Shown here one piece after another: positions 28,823 to 39,967 of a DNA stretch of 64,000 nucleotides. The position numbers and the translations under genes were made by a program. Source of the stretch: Whitmania pigra. Taxonomy: Eukaryota; Annelida; Clitellata; Hirudinida; Haemopidae. Under the pieces are notes generated by a model, which did no database searches, had not been told where the DNA came from, and saw nothing but the letters and a program-made list of their open reading frames with translations. Where the stretch lies: NCBI GenBank assembly GCA_021613335.1, contig JAJTWR010000044.1:1986001-2050000 (forward strand), in the 5' to 3' direction. How positions within the stretch are numbered: the stretch's first letter is position 1; every line of letters begins with the position of its first letter.

Positions 28823-31296
28823 CGATGATGACGATGACGATGACGACACTAACTTACAACGTCGTAAAACCTGCTCCCATGTTCGACGATGACTCGCCAT
28901 TCCAGATTGCAGAAACATACGCTTTCCTACCTCGAGAAGCAGTCACGAAGTTCCTCATGTCGTGTGCAGACTGCCAGAAGAGGATGCACTTCAGCATTGA
29001 CAACGTGGAACAGAAATTACTCGGTCAAAGCTCTCCAATGAAGCACTCCAGGACTGAAGCTCACGATCAAGGACAAACCAAGTACCGCAGAAGTCTCAAG
29101 AGGCTCAAAGCAGGATTCGAACCCCCGTCGGTGGATCAACAACCAGACGATTACGATAAGGCGAACATCTCAAACTACTTCGCTCACAAGGTGCTTTGAC
29201 GTGATGATTTTTAAAAATTTTATTCTGTTTTTTTTTTTATCAAAACTAATTTGTGGATGAATCTATGCAGTAAAGTTCTATTTAAATGTAAATTTGCTTT
29301 TGAATACTAAGTGTGCACACGATGCAGCTGATGATGATGATGACGGTGATGGTGATGACGACAATAGTGATGATGATGATGTTGTTGATGATGATGAGGA
29401 CGACGACGACGACGATGATGGTGATGACGATGATAGCAGAGTAGATATTTCCCTTTGAAATGTTTCCTCTTGTTTTTAAACGTTTTACCGCTCAATTCAG
29501 AAATTTAAGGTGGAGCCTGATCACGTGACGACCAATTACAATTCAAAGAGAACTTGGATGCAGGGCGGCTCAGGACTTACATCTTCATCACAAGAAGTGG
29601 ACCACCCAGGTGTTTGTGATGTTGATGACAACGATGATGATGACAATGATGATGATTATTAGTGGCTGTTGTTTTTGATCTTACTTGATTTTAACGCTGA
29701 TGACGATGGTCACAATGACTTTTCATATGAGGAAACATATTAATAAACATATTAATAAACATATTCATAGACATATTAATAAACATATTAGCCCCTTAAT
29801 AATAAAAATAAAAACTAAACTCCAATCATGTGACCACATAAAGCCGGTATGTTTTAAAGGTTCGGTTTTCTGATTAAAATTCCTGAATAAGAATTACTAG
29901 TCAATTAAAAAACTTATCATTAAAATTGAAAATATATTTTAAAAATTTAAATTCACTTTTGTTAAAACCTCATGGAATTACAGCCTCTGTCATTAGAATT
30001 CAAGGAGTCCTAAGTAGAATCGATATGAAATTCCTGTCAGCATTAAAATATTTTAACAAAATATAAACCAAACTTAATTAAAATTAATAAAATTTAAAAG
30101 AAAAATAAAACTAATTGTCTTCTGCAGGCCTCGTTGAGCTGAGATCAAGTTATTCTGACGACAGAGCTTCACATTCGAATGTCCCTCTTGATCTTTCAAC
30201 TTCAAAACTAAATATCACACAGGTTCATCAGGAGCACAAAATTATTTGATAATTCACTTTTTACATATGTCTATATATCTGTACAGTAATCCGTGCATTT
30301 TAAAATTGTTGTCTTGAAAATAACCTCAATTGTAATAAATGCTAGGTGTCTATTTTAATTCTTTCGTCGTTCTTGACATTGACTAGATTCGAACAATTAT
30401 TTGTTGAAATATTAAAAAAAAATAGCTTAAAATAAATTACTTTTGGTATATTTAATAAAAAAAAGTGAATTTTGTATTTCAATCAGCCGAAGAAAGAAAC
30501 ACCCACGAGTCCGTTCCACCACGACTTCGGAGGCAGTTTGACAGAAAACCCGGTAACAAGAAGCAATGAACAGTGAACAGCCACATATTTTACCCTGAAA
30601 TGCTTCTTGTTTAAAACAGGCTCCTCTGATTGGGGACGACGTGCCAATGGAGCAACAACTCAGCGAACGTTCCTTGGAAATTGTTGCGCACAACACCCCA
30701 GGAAAACAGCTTTTTCCTTTCTTTTCCTCCCGATACCTCAGTTCTCCGTTCATCTCAAACTTCTTCTTTCAAAACTTCTGTGCATCGACGTACAAGTCAT
30801 CATTTTCAGCAGCAGGAACCAACAAATTCAATCTCATTCCGGAATTTCTTTCGAACGATAATTTCCATAGAAACATGTTCAGAACATATCACTTTGAAGG
30901 TTGGATTTGTAATAGTGCTATTGGCTAATCGGGTTCTCTTAAGTCCTTGCAAAATATAATCGGTAGCTCGTAAAGACTGATTTAAGTAAAGATTTATTGA
31001 TACGATTTTAATTAGTCGATGTTAAACTTTAGTTTTCAAGTTCGTGCTTTGGAGAAATATCTTTCAATTTTCACGCCTATCTGTGTGGAACATTTATTAG
31101 CCATTTAAACGTGCTTGCAGAAAGCAGCCACCTTCAAATCTCACCGAGGGAGGTCTCGGGCCTCAGCTTTCCAAAGCTCTCCAACCTGAGACAAATACTC
31201 AGCCTGCCTCAACTAATCGCGGGATATCGAGATTCTGCAAGCTTCCTCAGAAGATCTGCAGATGAATTGGAGTGTTTCCTCCAGAGAACTGTTTGA
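25485..31296 (+). CDS. NOL4: NOL4/NOL4L-family nuclear protein
   Basis: Nucleolar protein 4 family; nuclear, of uncertain molecular function. Seven phase-consistent exons: 25485-25949, 28396-28539, 28906-29190, 29501-29609, 30128-30222, 30620-30899, 31121-31296, giving 517 aa. Start ATG 25485 (MDEVCTSDEVD) is chosen because the longer frame only adds a TTG. Conserved blocks in order: FQAWALKNYGETGKTKT, RFWVKAKGFRLG and VLYIPAK (exon 1); RSLKRVAVVEDFFEIIYNVH and KHAGQKRTYRA (exon 2); ETYAFLPREAVTKFLMSCAD then CQKRMHF (exon 3). All match the N-terminal half of vertebrate NOL4 closely. Exon 5 has a PLDLS motif like the PLNLS of vertebrate NOL4, of the kind bound by CtBP corepressors. The last exon ends with YRDSASFLRRSADELE. 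Exons 4-6 are less conserved and rest on splice sites and phase. Two introns contain GAT/GAC microsatellites. Confidence 0.92.
26243..26322. repeat. 20-bp tandem repeat in NOL4 intron 1
   Basis: About four copies of ACATAACATGTAATACATAC with small differences between alternate copies (CATGTAAT versus CATATAAT). Confidence 0.85.
28638..28848. repeat. GAT/GAC trinucleotide microsatellite in NOL4 intron 2
   Basis: About 70 tandem trinucleotides switching between blocks of GAC and blocks of GAT. It fills more than half of the 366-bp intron between exons 2 and 3 and ends about 57 bp before the exon 3 acceptor. The blockwise GAC/GAT pattern suggests repeated slippage and block expansion. Confidence 0.95.
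29329..29435. repeat. Second GAT/GAC microsatellite in NOL4 intron 3
   Basis: Imperfect GAT, GAC and GGT trinucleotides over about 107 bp in the intron between exons 3 and 4, about 65 bp upstream of the next acceptor. Confidence 0.9.
29725..29790. repeat. 14-bp tandem repeat in NOL4 intron 4
   Basis: Four to five copies of a unit close to ATTAATAAACATAT, one of them altered (ATTCATAGACATAT). Confidence 0.75.
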
Positions 31297-32379
31297 GAAT
31301 TGGTCTTCGAGATGCATGGAAGGAGAGTAGCGTGCAGTGGATGAATGCATTGGATGCATGAATGCATTTGTAGGCAATAATGAATTGATCAATATTCAGT
31401 AGTCAGAAGAAGACACAGAGGTTCGAAGGGGAATTGTGTGGCCGATGGTCCAAGACTTGATCGACAATCATCTAAACAGGGTTTCAAGTTGCAAGAAGCA
31501 GCTTTTTTTACAAATTATTTTCAATTGTAAATCTTGATATTTTTATGCTGTGATTCGAAATTTTCAACATTTTCAATGCTTTCATAAAAATCCCATGACA
31601 CATGCTCGTTGGATAGAACTATACAAACGTCTCATTATATATCTATCTACCTACATATACAAACACCTATTTATCTATATCTATATCTATCTATATATAT
31701 ATATACATATATACATATACTGGGTAAATTTTTCTATTTTTCAAATGAATGTGATGTTGCTCTTATTGGCGGCGTTCAGAGTTCGTATTGTTGTCGTTGT
31801 TGTTGTTGTTGTTGTTGTTGTAGTGTCGTAGATCTTGTCGTTGCGTTCACATGTTGACTATTGTTTCTAAAGAGCTTCATTTTTCTAGATTAGAATCTGA
31901 GATTCTGTGTTAACTGCTCACTCAGGCATCATTTTCTTGTTCAAATTACTGAAATGAAATCATTGACAGTGCCAGGGTCATTTCATGTCGATTAATTAAC
32001 CCGTCACTTCGATGATGAACTCATGAACCGATGAAGTTTTTCATTTTTGAGGTCAGATGAGAGATCACTCGCGGAAGGTATTCTGTAGCTGATGAAACTA
32101 GAATTACTCTTTGAAAGCACCCAGCACCAACAAACAGTGAGTCAAGCATGCAGTGAGTAGAATTCGGAAAGCAATTCTGACTTTCTCAACACACTGATCG
32201 GACTTACTATTGTTTGTGCGTCAGCTTAGTTTTCTTCAATATTTCATTATCGTCGTTGTCATAAACACGATCGCAATCGTTATCATTATCATTATCATAA
32301 TCATCACACATCGTGTTGCAAGATCAGAGAAAAGTTGTGATTTTCCTTCGAATGTTTTGATGAAAATTGTTTCTAGTTT
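31297..32379. other. Intergenic between NOL4 and the GPCR (convergent 3' ends)
   Basis: Holds a (TATC)/(TATA) tract at 31640-31720, a GTT/GTC tract at 31782-31825 and a short TTATCA run near 32280. No exon was recognised. Confidence 0.5.
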
Positions 32380-35300
32380 CTAACACGTGTGTCTCATCAT
32401 TTTTAAACAACGTGCAAAATGCTTCTTAACGGCGTTGCAGAACTTGTGGTTGAGTATGTAGTAGATGACAAAATTGGTAGAATGCTGAATGACGACAAGG
32501 ACTGTTGCTATGACGTTTGCCGTCACGTACCTCGAGTCGAGCAGGATTTCCTCGCCAAAGAGGGGTCCAACGATATTTCTCGAGAGGAAAGATGAAGGGA
32601 GTTCACCGACCAAGAACAGAACCACGACTCCGATGAGCGTCAGAGTGAGACCAAAATCTTCTTTCTGCTTTTGTTGAAGTCTCGTGTTTATGACTGCCAA
32701 ACTTTGTCGCTTGGAATCCAAAATCTGCTTGCAGTTTTTGCCTTTGAAAATTTTTATTTCTATCGCCTCGGTGGATTTGGCTTTCCATCGTTTAAGTTTC
32801 AAATTGTCACCATCGATCTCGTTCTTCGATCCTTCGACGCTCAGCGGTTGAGAGCCACCGCATCCAAATCTGTTGAGAGTATTACAACTGACAGACTTGT
32901 TGAAGGGAGGGACGTTCAACTCCTCCTGACTGAGGAGAGTGGAAAACTTTTTGTTCTGAAGGGTCGTCCTACGCTTGTGGATGGCGTAAATGAGGAGGAT
33001 GTTGAAGACGATCAGGATCATGGCGCTGAGGATCGAAAACACCACCGTGCTCACCCAGGAAATGATCCTGTCCAATGAAAATGGCGTTGTGATATGATGA
33101 TGTTTATCTAATTTGCAGAGTGCATTCCGAACGAGAGGTAAGTAATAAGTGGTGTCCCAGATGGTCAGTTTTGTGGCTTGGATTTGGTGCAATGCATTGA
33201 TAGAAGCTATGGAGAACTAATTTTAGAAATAAAGCATTTATACAATAATTTACGGAGAAAATAATAAATTAAGCTAATAAACAAATATTGTGATTTATTT
33301 TTTACTTAGCCAGCTTACAATTATTAAATTATTTTGTTAAATCAAGTTGAAACATTACATCCAGAAAGAAATAAAACAAACGTTACAAAAGTTCCAGTTC
33401 TGAAGCATAACAATAAAAAAGGCGTCCCAATAAACATTAGGACCATCGCACTCTAACAGCAGGCAAATAAATATTATGCCGAACAAAATGCTCGACACAA
33501 GTTTATGTTCTTTAAACATCATTCACTGTCAAGAAGTTTCAAGCAACGAGCATCAGTGTAACGAATCATTCACGGAATTCTGATTGCTTGTCCTTGTCCG
33601 GGATTGAAAACATGGACAATAATGCTATCCAATTTGGAATGTTTTGTTCATTTTGAGCATTTCCCTGAAGATTTTAAAGCACTTTGATTTGCATGCATTA
33701 AGAAATGTAATCACCTTTACACGTTGATATTAACACATTGATAATAATGATAATAATATTGATATTGATAGAAAGAAATGTTCAATTGAACGGAACCTTT
33801 ATTTATTATGAAATAATTTCATGATTTGTTCAGTGTGAAGCTCACAAAATGTTTGCACCTGTCAAGATAAGCTGGGTGATTTTTCCTTCTAAGAATAAAA
33901 ACTCTTTTCCATGTTTTTACCGTCCGTGAGATCTTTTAATATTTTTAATATTCTCTGTTTATTTACTTATTTATTTATGTTAGTCGATTATTGTTTATTT
34001 ATAAAATATTTATTTTTAGATAATAATTACTTAAATAATAATAACTTTAAAATTTATTAATATTCCTGCAAGTAATATTATTATAACTCGAAACAATGAT
34101 TATATTCTCCGTGTTCCTAATGTTGGCTGTAAATTGAAATGATTTAAATATTAAATTAAAATTATTGCAGTTAAAAATAAAATTAAAAAAGTGGAGCGCA
34201 ATTGTTTACTCTTTGAGAGATTGTTAAGTAAGCCTCACCTGGGAATGTTGATGAAACAACATTCATTTCTCAATCCAGATAAACTTTTATTGTTTCGATG
34301 ACACAATTAAAATCAAAAAGTTATTAATAAAATTATTAATAAAATCAATAATAAAGATCACTCACTCTGGTGAAATGTTAGCAAATAAATCATAACAGTA
34401 GTAATATTTGGCTCAAAAAAAGTTAATAATGCCTACAAGATTTTTATAAGAGCCAATGCGAACATTCCCAATTGAAGGCTGTTGCTGTGAAGAATGCTTT
34501 GCGGGAGCATCACCTTTTTATCATGATTTTTAAAAATTTACTTTAAAAATACATTTTTAAAAAGCACATTTTATCATCGTCATCATGACCCAATTTTATA
34601 ATCCATTATGTAATCCTTAAAAGTTGCGCTAAAAGATAACATGAAAAAGTCCCATAATTTGAAAAAATTAAATGTCTTAAATCCTCTTTGAAGCAAAGTT
34701 CTGAAAATTCTGAAAGCCTAAAATTGCAAAGAAATCCCATGTGATTGTTGTTTAAAATTCGCAAGGTAATCACGAATCAAGTTGAAATGAGAAGCATTCG
34801 TTCATTTAATAGGTCTTGAATTAATTTAAAAGGAAACATCATCATCATCATAAAATTTTGTAGAAATGATTTTTTTTATAAAACCTCACTTAATTTGTTA
34901 GTGTGAAGATATTGCTATCGGATTTCAGAGACCTGAAACACCCTCACAATCATCATCATCATCATGAACCAATCATTTGAAACTCCTTCACGATCATCAT
35001 CATCATCATCAAACCGACTATTATTCCATGTTTCCAGGAAGTGCTTTCGCCTCTTGAAACATTTCAACACAAGATTTTTTGAGAGATCAACAACTAAATA
35101 AAAAATAATAATTACCAAATAATCATTTTAATTAACACTTAATTATATCAATGTTTTATTAATTCACAGAGTAGATTTTTGTAAATTTTGAAACAACTCT
35201 GAAAAAAGCTAATAAAATTGATCTAAAAATAAGTGGTTTATTTATTCAGGGAATCCTTCCGTTTATTCATGCTGGCACCCCGTCATAATAGCCTATCGAC

Positions 35301-36499
35301 AAAACAGCACCATCAAAACATAAAACTATTTTCATTTAATCAAATTTTAAATCAGTTATCGGTTAATGTCTTCAACTCATATAAATATTTTTTTTATAAA
35401 GATACATTGATGGTTGTGTTTTGACGGGTCACCATTCATGCCATCATCAAATTTTGGCAAATAGCTTCATGTAACTTTTTTTGTTAATTAATTATTCATT
35501 GGCGCTTCTGAATATCCATTAGTTTATTTATATTCATCAGTCTATTTTTAAGCAATAGTAAAAACTATGAATACCTTCAATGAAACAGATAAAATGAGTG
35601 ATCTCATAATATTTTCCAAATAATATCCCAATCTCTTAATTAATAATTTTTTGAATAAATGAATTTATTTAATTACATTTAAAATTAATTTCCAGATATT
35701 TAATTTTTTGGCTAAACGTTTGTTGAATAAAATATTCTCAGAAAGACGCTGTTTTCAAGAAGTAAAACAAACATTGGTTCATCGAGGTGTTTACGAAGAA
35801 CATACGAAGATAACGATAATGATTCATTTCACATTCACTCGTTCCTTCTACCTCGATTGATTTTTAACGAACTCCTCACCTGTAGAAGGTGCTTCGACCG
35901 AACTCCGTGAAGGTCAACTTTCCAGATGGTGAGATGCCCATGACGAAGAAGCGTGGAATATTGAAGACAATGCAGGAGAACCAGATGATGATGATGATCT
36001 TCCGGGCAAATCGTCTCGTGCAGTAAGTCTTTGAGAGGAAGGGTTTGTACATGAAAACAAACCTTTCAATCGTCACCATGACGGTGTGCAGAACGCTGGC
36101 ATTGGAAGTCATGGAACCGATAGGAAAGTAACCAAAGATCTCGAATCGTCTCCATTCGGGAGATTCGCGGTGAAATCCTCTTCCGAAGCTGTTGATGAGG
36201 AAGAAAAAGAGCGTCAGAAGGTCTGCAAGAGCCAAAGAGAAGAGGTAGGCATAAGACGACTCTGGGAATTGAACGCGATTGCGCAGGATGAAGAGGTTGA
36301 GAATGTTGAGCAAGATTCCTAAGGAGGATATTATTGGCACGATGATGCCAAAATTTAGAAATTGGAATTCTTCGACGGACCATATTTTGTCCCTGGCAGT
36401 GGTCTGAAGAGCACCGTCACGCACTTGTTGCATGGAAAGCAATTCATCGGACAACACGTGGTTTTGGTGGTTGCTGAGGATCTGTCTCTGAGGATCCAT
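32380..36499 (-). CDS. Rhodopsin-class (class A) G protein-coupled receptor, neuropeptide-receptor-like
   Basis: Seven-helix receptor split over at least two exons. Exon 35880-36499 (ATG at 36499, MDPQRQILSNHQNHVL) carries helices 1-4: helix 1 IISSLGILLNILNLFILRN; helix 2 AYLFSLALADLLTLFFFLI with the conserved Asp; helix 3 VLHTVMVTIERFVFMYKP, where ERF replaces the usual DRY; helix 4 IIIIIWFSCIVFNIPRFFV. Exon 32380 to about 33216 carries helix 5 (VVFSILSAMILIVFNILLIY), a long basic third intracellular loop of over 100 residues, helix 6 (GVVVLFLVGELPSSFL), helix 7 (VLVVIQHSTNFVIYYILN, a degenerate NPxxY) and a short tail. The arrangement resembles invertebrate FMRFamide-type receptors, but the ligand is unknown. 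Exon 1 ends in phase 2, while the two visible acceptors of the second exon read in phase 0 or 1, so a short exon in the 2.6-kb gap is probably missing. Upstream coding sequence is also possible. Confidence 0.85.
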
Positions 36500-36556
36500 C
36501 GATGGTTCCCACTTTTCAGACGATGTTAAAATCAAATTATTGATTAAACGAAGCAA

Positions 36557-37450
36557 ATCGGTAATTGTAACAATAGTAATAATTGGATTAATAAAATGGT
36601 GTTAATCTCTTTTTAATCGGATGTACAAAAATATTTTGATATCACTTGATTTGTTAATAATTTAAATAAACAGATTATTAAAAAGCTATCTTTTGTTGAA
36701 ATTTATGAAACAAAATTACCTCGTATTGCAGAAATCCTCCACTAAGAAAAACCGGCAATAAATCCTGCATAAAAACAAGTTATTCGCAAGAATTCATAAG
36801 CAGAACAGCTCTTCTATCATCGGTAGAAATGTTCTTAATCTTGAAATGATGGCGTGGAAATGTGAAATCATGAGAAGGAAAGACGGTCGAGTGGAGAGGT
36901 TTGGATGCAACGAAGCGCTTAAAATGATTCCAGGAGAACACGAAAGTTGCGTCACTATGGAAACGCCGAGCTTGTCGAACTTTAGAGTGAAGGAGTATAT
37001 ATAAATATAAATAAATAAATATTAAACAAATAAATATAAATAAATAACTATTAAACAAATGTCTAAAAAATAATCTTAAATAAATTCCATTTATGAATCT
37101 CACTTCTTTCATTGGATGCAATGAAACTAATGAAAATTATGCATAACAATTTATTTTGTAACGAAAATATAATAACACTAGCGGCACCCGCGCAAAGCAT
37201 CTGCGCGTCTAGAACTTATTAAAATAGTAATATTTTATTATAATAAAATCATATCAATAGTTCTCAAAAGATAATTTTATTACTTACACCTTACTATTTA
37301 ATCCTTTAATAATTATTCTTAATATTTAATTACCTGACATCCTTGTCAAAAATTTCGTTGAAGACTGTTGTTTAATGTCTTGATTTTCTGAGATAATAGT
37401 TACAGAGTCGAATGATCGTACTCTGAATAGATAGGATACATAGGATAAAG
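36557..37450. other. Upstream of the GPCR, no supported gene
   Basis: AT-rich sequence. A 113-codon minus-strand frame at 36780-37121 is rich in Tyr, Leu and Phe from AT-rich low-complexity DNA and matches nothing I know. A short GC-rich block at 37180-37205 (CCCGCGCAAAGC) looks like the terminal sequence of a repeat. Confidence 0.4.
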
Positions 37451-37457
37451 TCATTGG

Positions 37458-38147
37458 TGGATATTTATCGTATCAGGTACAGCCTTTCTTGAAAAATCAG
37501 GTGAGATATTTCAAATGCAATTGTTATGGACATACTGCAATAAGACTCTGAAGTGCCCTCTTTGCTACAAAAACCATTCACTCAAAGAATTTCCAAACAA
37601 GAACAAAGGCTTGAAAGTCTGTGCCACTTGCGACCCCACAGATCATCATACTGGCCAGACTATATGCCCGAAAAGACAGTTGGAAAAGAAGATCATTAGC
37701 GTCAGGGTAACTGAAAAACTAACTTGCGTTCAAGTCATAAAGAAATTCCCGCACAATCCCGATAATCTCACCCCACAGAGAGTCACCCACCTGTAATACA
37801 AACACAAGCCCCAAATCCGGCTACCGAAACCAAAGAAGAATCCTCAAAATAAAAACAAAGACAAAGTCACCTCAGCCAGCACACACGACCAGCTGAACAA
37901 ACTAAAATATCAGACATTCAAGACATTCTAGAAGAACCAATTGTTCATGGTTGGGCCTGTTAGCAAATTTGCTCATGTTGCATCAAAAATTGAAGAAATG
38001 GCTGGAATAGGAACATGCATACCAAACATCAAAACAGAAATAAGCGTCAGAACTTCTTCTCATAGTAGTAGTAGCTTATGCTCGACAGAAATGGCTGCCG
38101 TAGATGGGCTTAGCTCGTACTTTTCGAATGAGTTTCACAACATTTAG
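37458..38147 (+). mobile_element. Decayed retrotransposon ORF1 (zinc-knuckle gag-like) fragment
   Basis: One frame at about 37470-37545 reads FLKNQVRYFKCNCYGH, and the neighbouring frame from 37540 reads CPLCYKNHSLKEFPN, VCATC, HHTGQTICPKRQLEKK. Together these are the paired CCHC zinc knuckles and basic tail typical of CR1/Jockey-type LINE ORF1 proteins. A frame break separates the first knuckle from the second and stops follow at 37794. The part from 37941 to 38147 is an open frame of unknown character that may belong to the same element. Confidence 0.7.
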
Positions 38148-38529
38148 TTCCGAAATACGTATTTTATTTTGAAAATATATATTTGTGGTATTTTAAATAC
38201 TCCAAGAGAGTATATTATAAATTTGAAAATACTTTTTTTTTAAAATACTTTTGCTTTTTTACATTTTTAAGATAAAAATAAACATTAAAAAAAAATCATG
38301 TTTTACTGTCTTTATGCGCTCTCTACATTTTCTTTTTGAATTTGATAGTCTAGTTTCTACTTTTTTGGTCAACAATGAGTGAAAGTGATCGTACTTGAAG
38401 AAGAAATGGACGATCTTCTCAAACGTCTTCCTCCCATTCTACGTGCCACATCATTCAAAAGTATTGTACCGAAAGTACCTGAGGATCCTGAATCACTCTC
38501 TAAACAATAGTTCGACAAGAGAAGAGAAG

Positions 38530-38665
38530 AGTACTTAAAAAATGTCTTGTAACCATTTATGCAACGTTCCATCCCAAGGTCGCTGGTGGCAGTGCAGGCT
38601 GGGTTTCGAACACGACACATTACGACTGTTGCCATTACCGCCGTATGCGGCCATTCGGCAAACGT
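38530..38665 (-). mobile_element. Second tRNA-derived SINE-like copy
   Basis: Shares with the copy at 19709-19855 the minus-strand order AATGGCAACAGT, TGTCG, B-box GTTCGAAACC (38610 region), CAGCCTGC, CTGCCA and an ATAAATG block. The A-box end is degenerate. The two copies differ at many positions, so both are old. Confidence 0.65.
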
Positions 38666-39967
38666 CATCATCATCATAGCAGTATGTAAACTAAGTTATG
38701 AGTTATGTTAAAAATAAATGAACATCAGTTCTTCAGAGAGAAGTTACTATTAAAAAATATTTTACCGAGGAAATTACATATTTAATACTCTAGTTATTTT
38801 TATTTAAATATTTTATCTTACGTATTAGTGTCGGTAACAATTTAAATGCCATTTAAATTTCTTGAATCAGTATAATATTACAGCCACTACCTTGGAATAA
38901 GGTAGTAATATTTATAGAGGATATAATTATATAAAATATTATAGTAAAAATTATATTATATATATAAAATGTATTAACAATAAGGTAATAATAATTTATT
39001 TACCTGGAATAAAATTAATGATGACTGATGCAAATAAAAGTTGTTGGTTTTTACGACGAGAACATTTCTGACAGACAACTTACAACTTACATAACATGTC
39101 ACCATTCATTAATTTACGACAAGGCAAGTCGATATGGCCAATAAAAATGACTCCTCAATATGTATGAGTACATCTGCCTCACCAACAGGACAGATAATGC
39201 CAGCCATTGTAACTTTTTCAAGCGAAACATCTGTTCCTGCATTTAAACTTTCAGTTTCATTATCAACACCGATCTAATAGTTAAATTTCCAAACATCTAC
39301 TTGCCAGTTCAAGTGTTTATGTTTATGAATATTAACTAACTAATATTCAGAGGTTTTTTTGACTAACAACAAAATATCAGTTACTATAACCATTATAATT
39401 GTGATAAACTTCATATTTTATTTATTTTTAGCAAATCTTTGTCGTAAAACTGATGTGCTGATTGCCTAAATAGGAAAATTGGAGGTAATTGTCATTAATT
39501 GCTCTGTTGCTCCAATACGTACATACTGATGTGAGATTTCAACAGATTTCAATGGTAACTTATGCACGTGTCTTATTTCGTTTAAATTTCACGAGAGCTT
39601 TTTTTCTCACAGAATAAAAAGGAATCTCGTATTACATTATTTGCATAAAGTCATCTGGCAGAAATTATGTAACAGATGTAATTATAAGGAGATTGAACAG
39701 AAATGTCTGCCGTTTGAATTCATAATGGTATTAAATGATAAACTAGAAAATCAACTTCAACTCTTAGAAGCGATTGTTTTAAAAGCCTGCGTGAAGACCA
39801 CTTAATTGGCGCGTAATTGGCTTCTTAGAGCTCAGAGAGAAGATATCCGCTATCGCAATTGTTCACCCGTTTCGAGATGATTTTTTCTGCTCTTCGATGA
39901 AAACGTGTGTCGTTCGGGAAGTAAACAGTGATTTTTAAATCAAGTAATCAGTGGTTCCTATCTCGAA
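38666..39967. other. Upstream region of the FGD gene
   Basis: AT-rich with no recognised exon. The final 150 bp before the start codon at 39968 presumably hold 5' UTR and promoter sequence. Confidence 0.4.

Noticed and set aside
28607..28918. Minus-strand ORF of about 90 serines and plus-strand Met/Thr ORF
   Set aside because: Both are the GAT/GAC microsatellite read in frame; only the part from 28906 on the plus strand is NOL4 coding sequence.
36780..37121. 113-codon minus-strand ORF upstream of the GPCR
   Set aside because: Composition (Tyr/Leu/Ile/Phe runs from AT-rich repeats), no homology and no splice context.
38580..38665. Possible tRNA gene on the minus strand
   Set aside because: The B box is good, but the A box is degenerate, no cloverleaf or anticodon stem can be drawn, and a related copy at 19.7 kb shares the non-tRNA tail. 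A SINE fits better.
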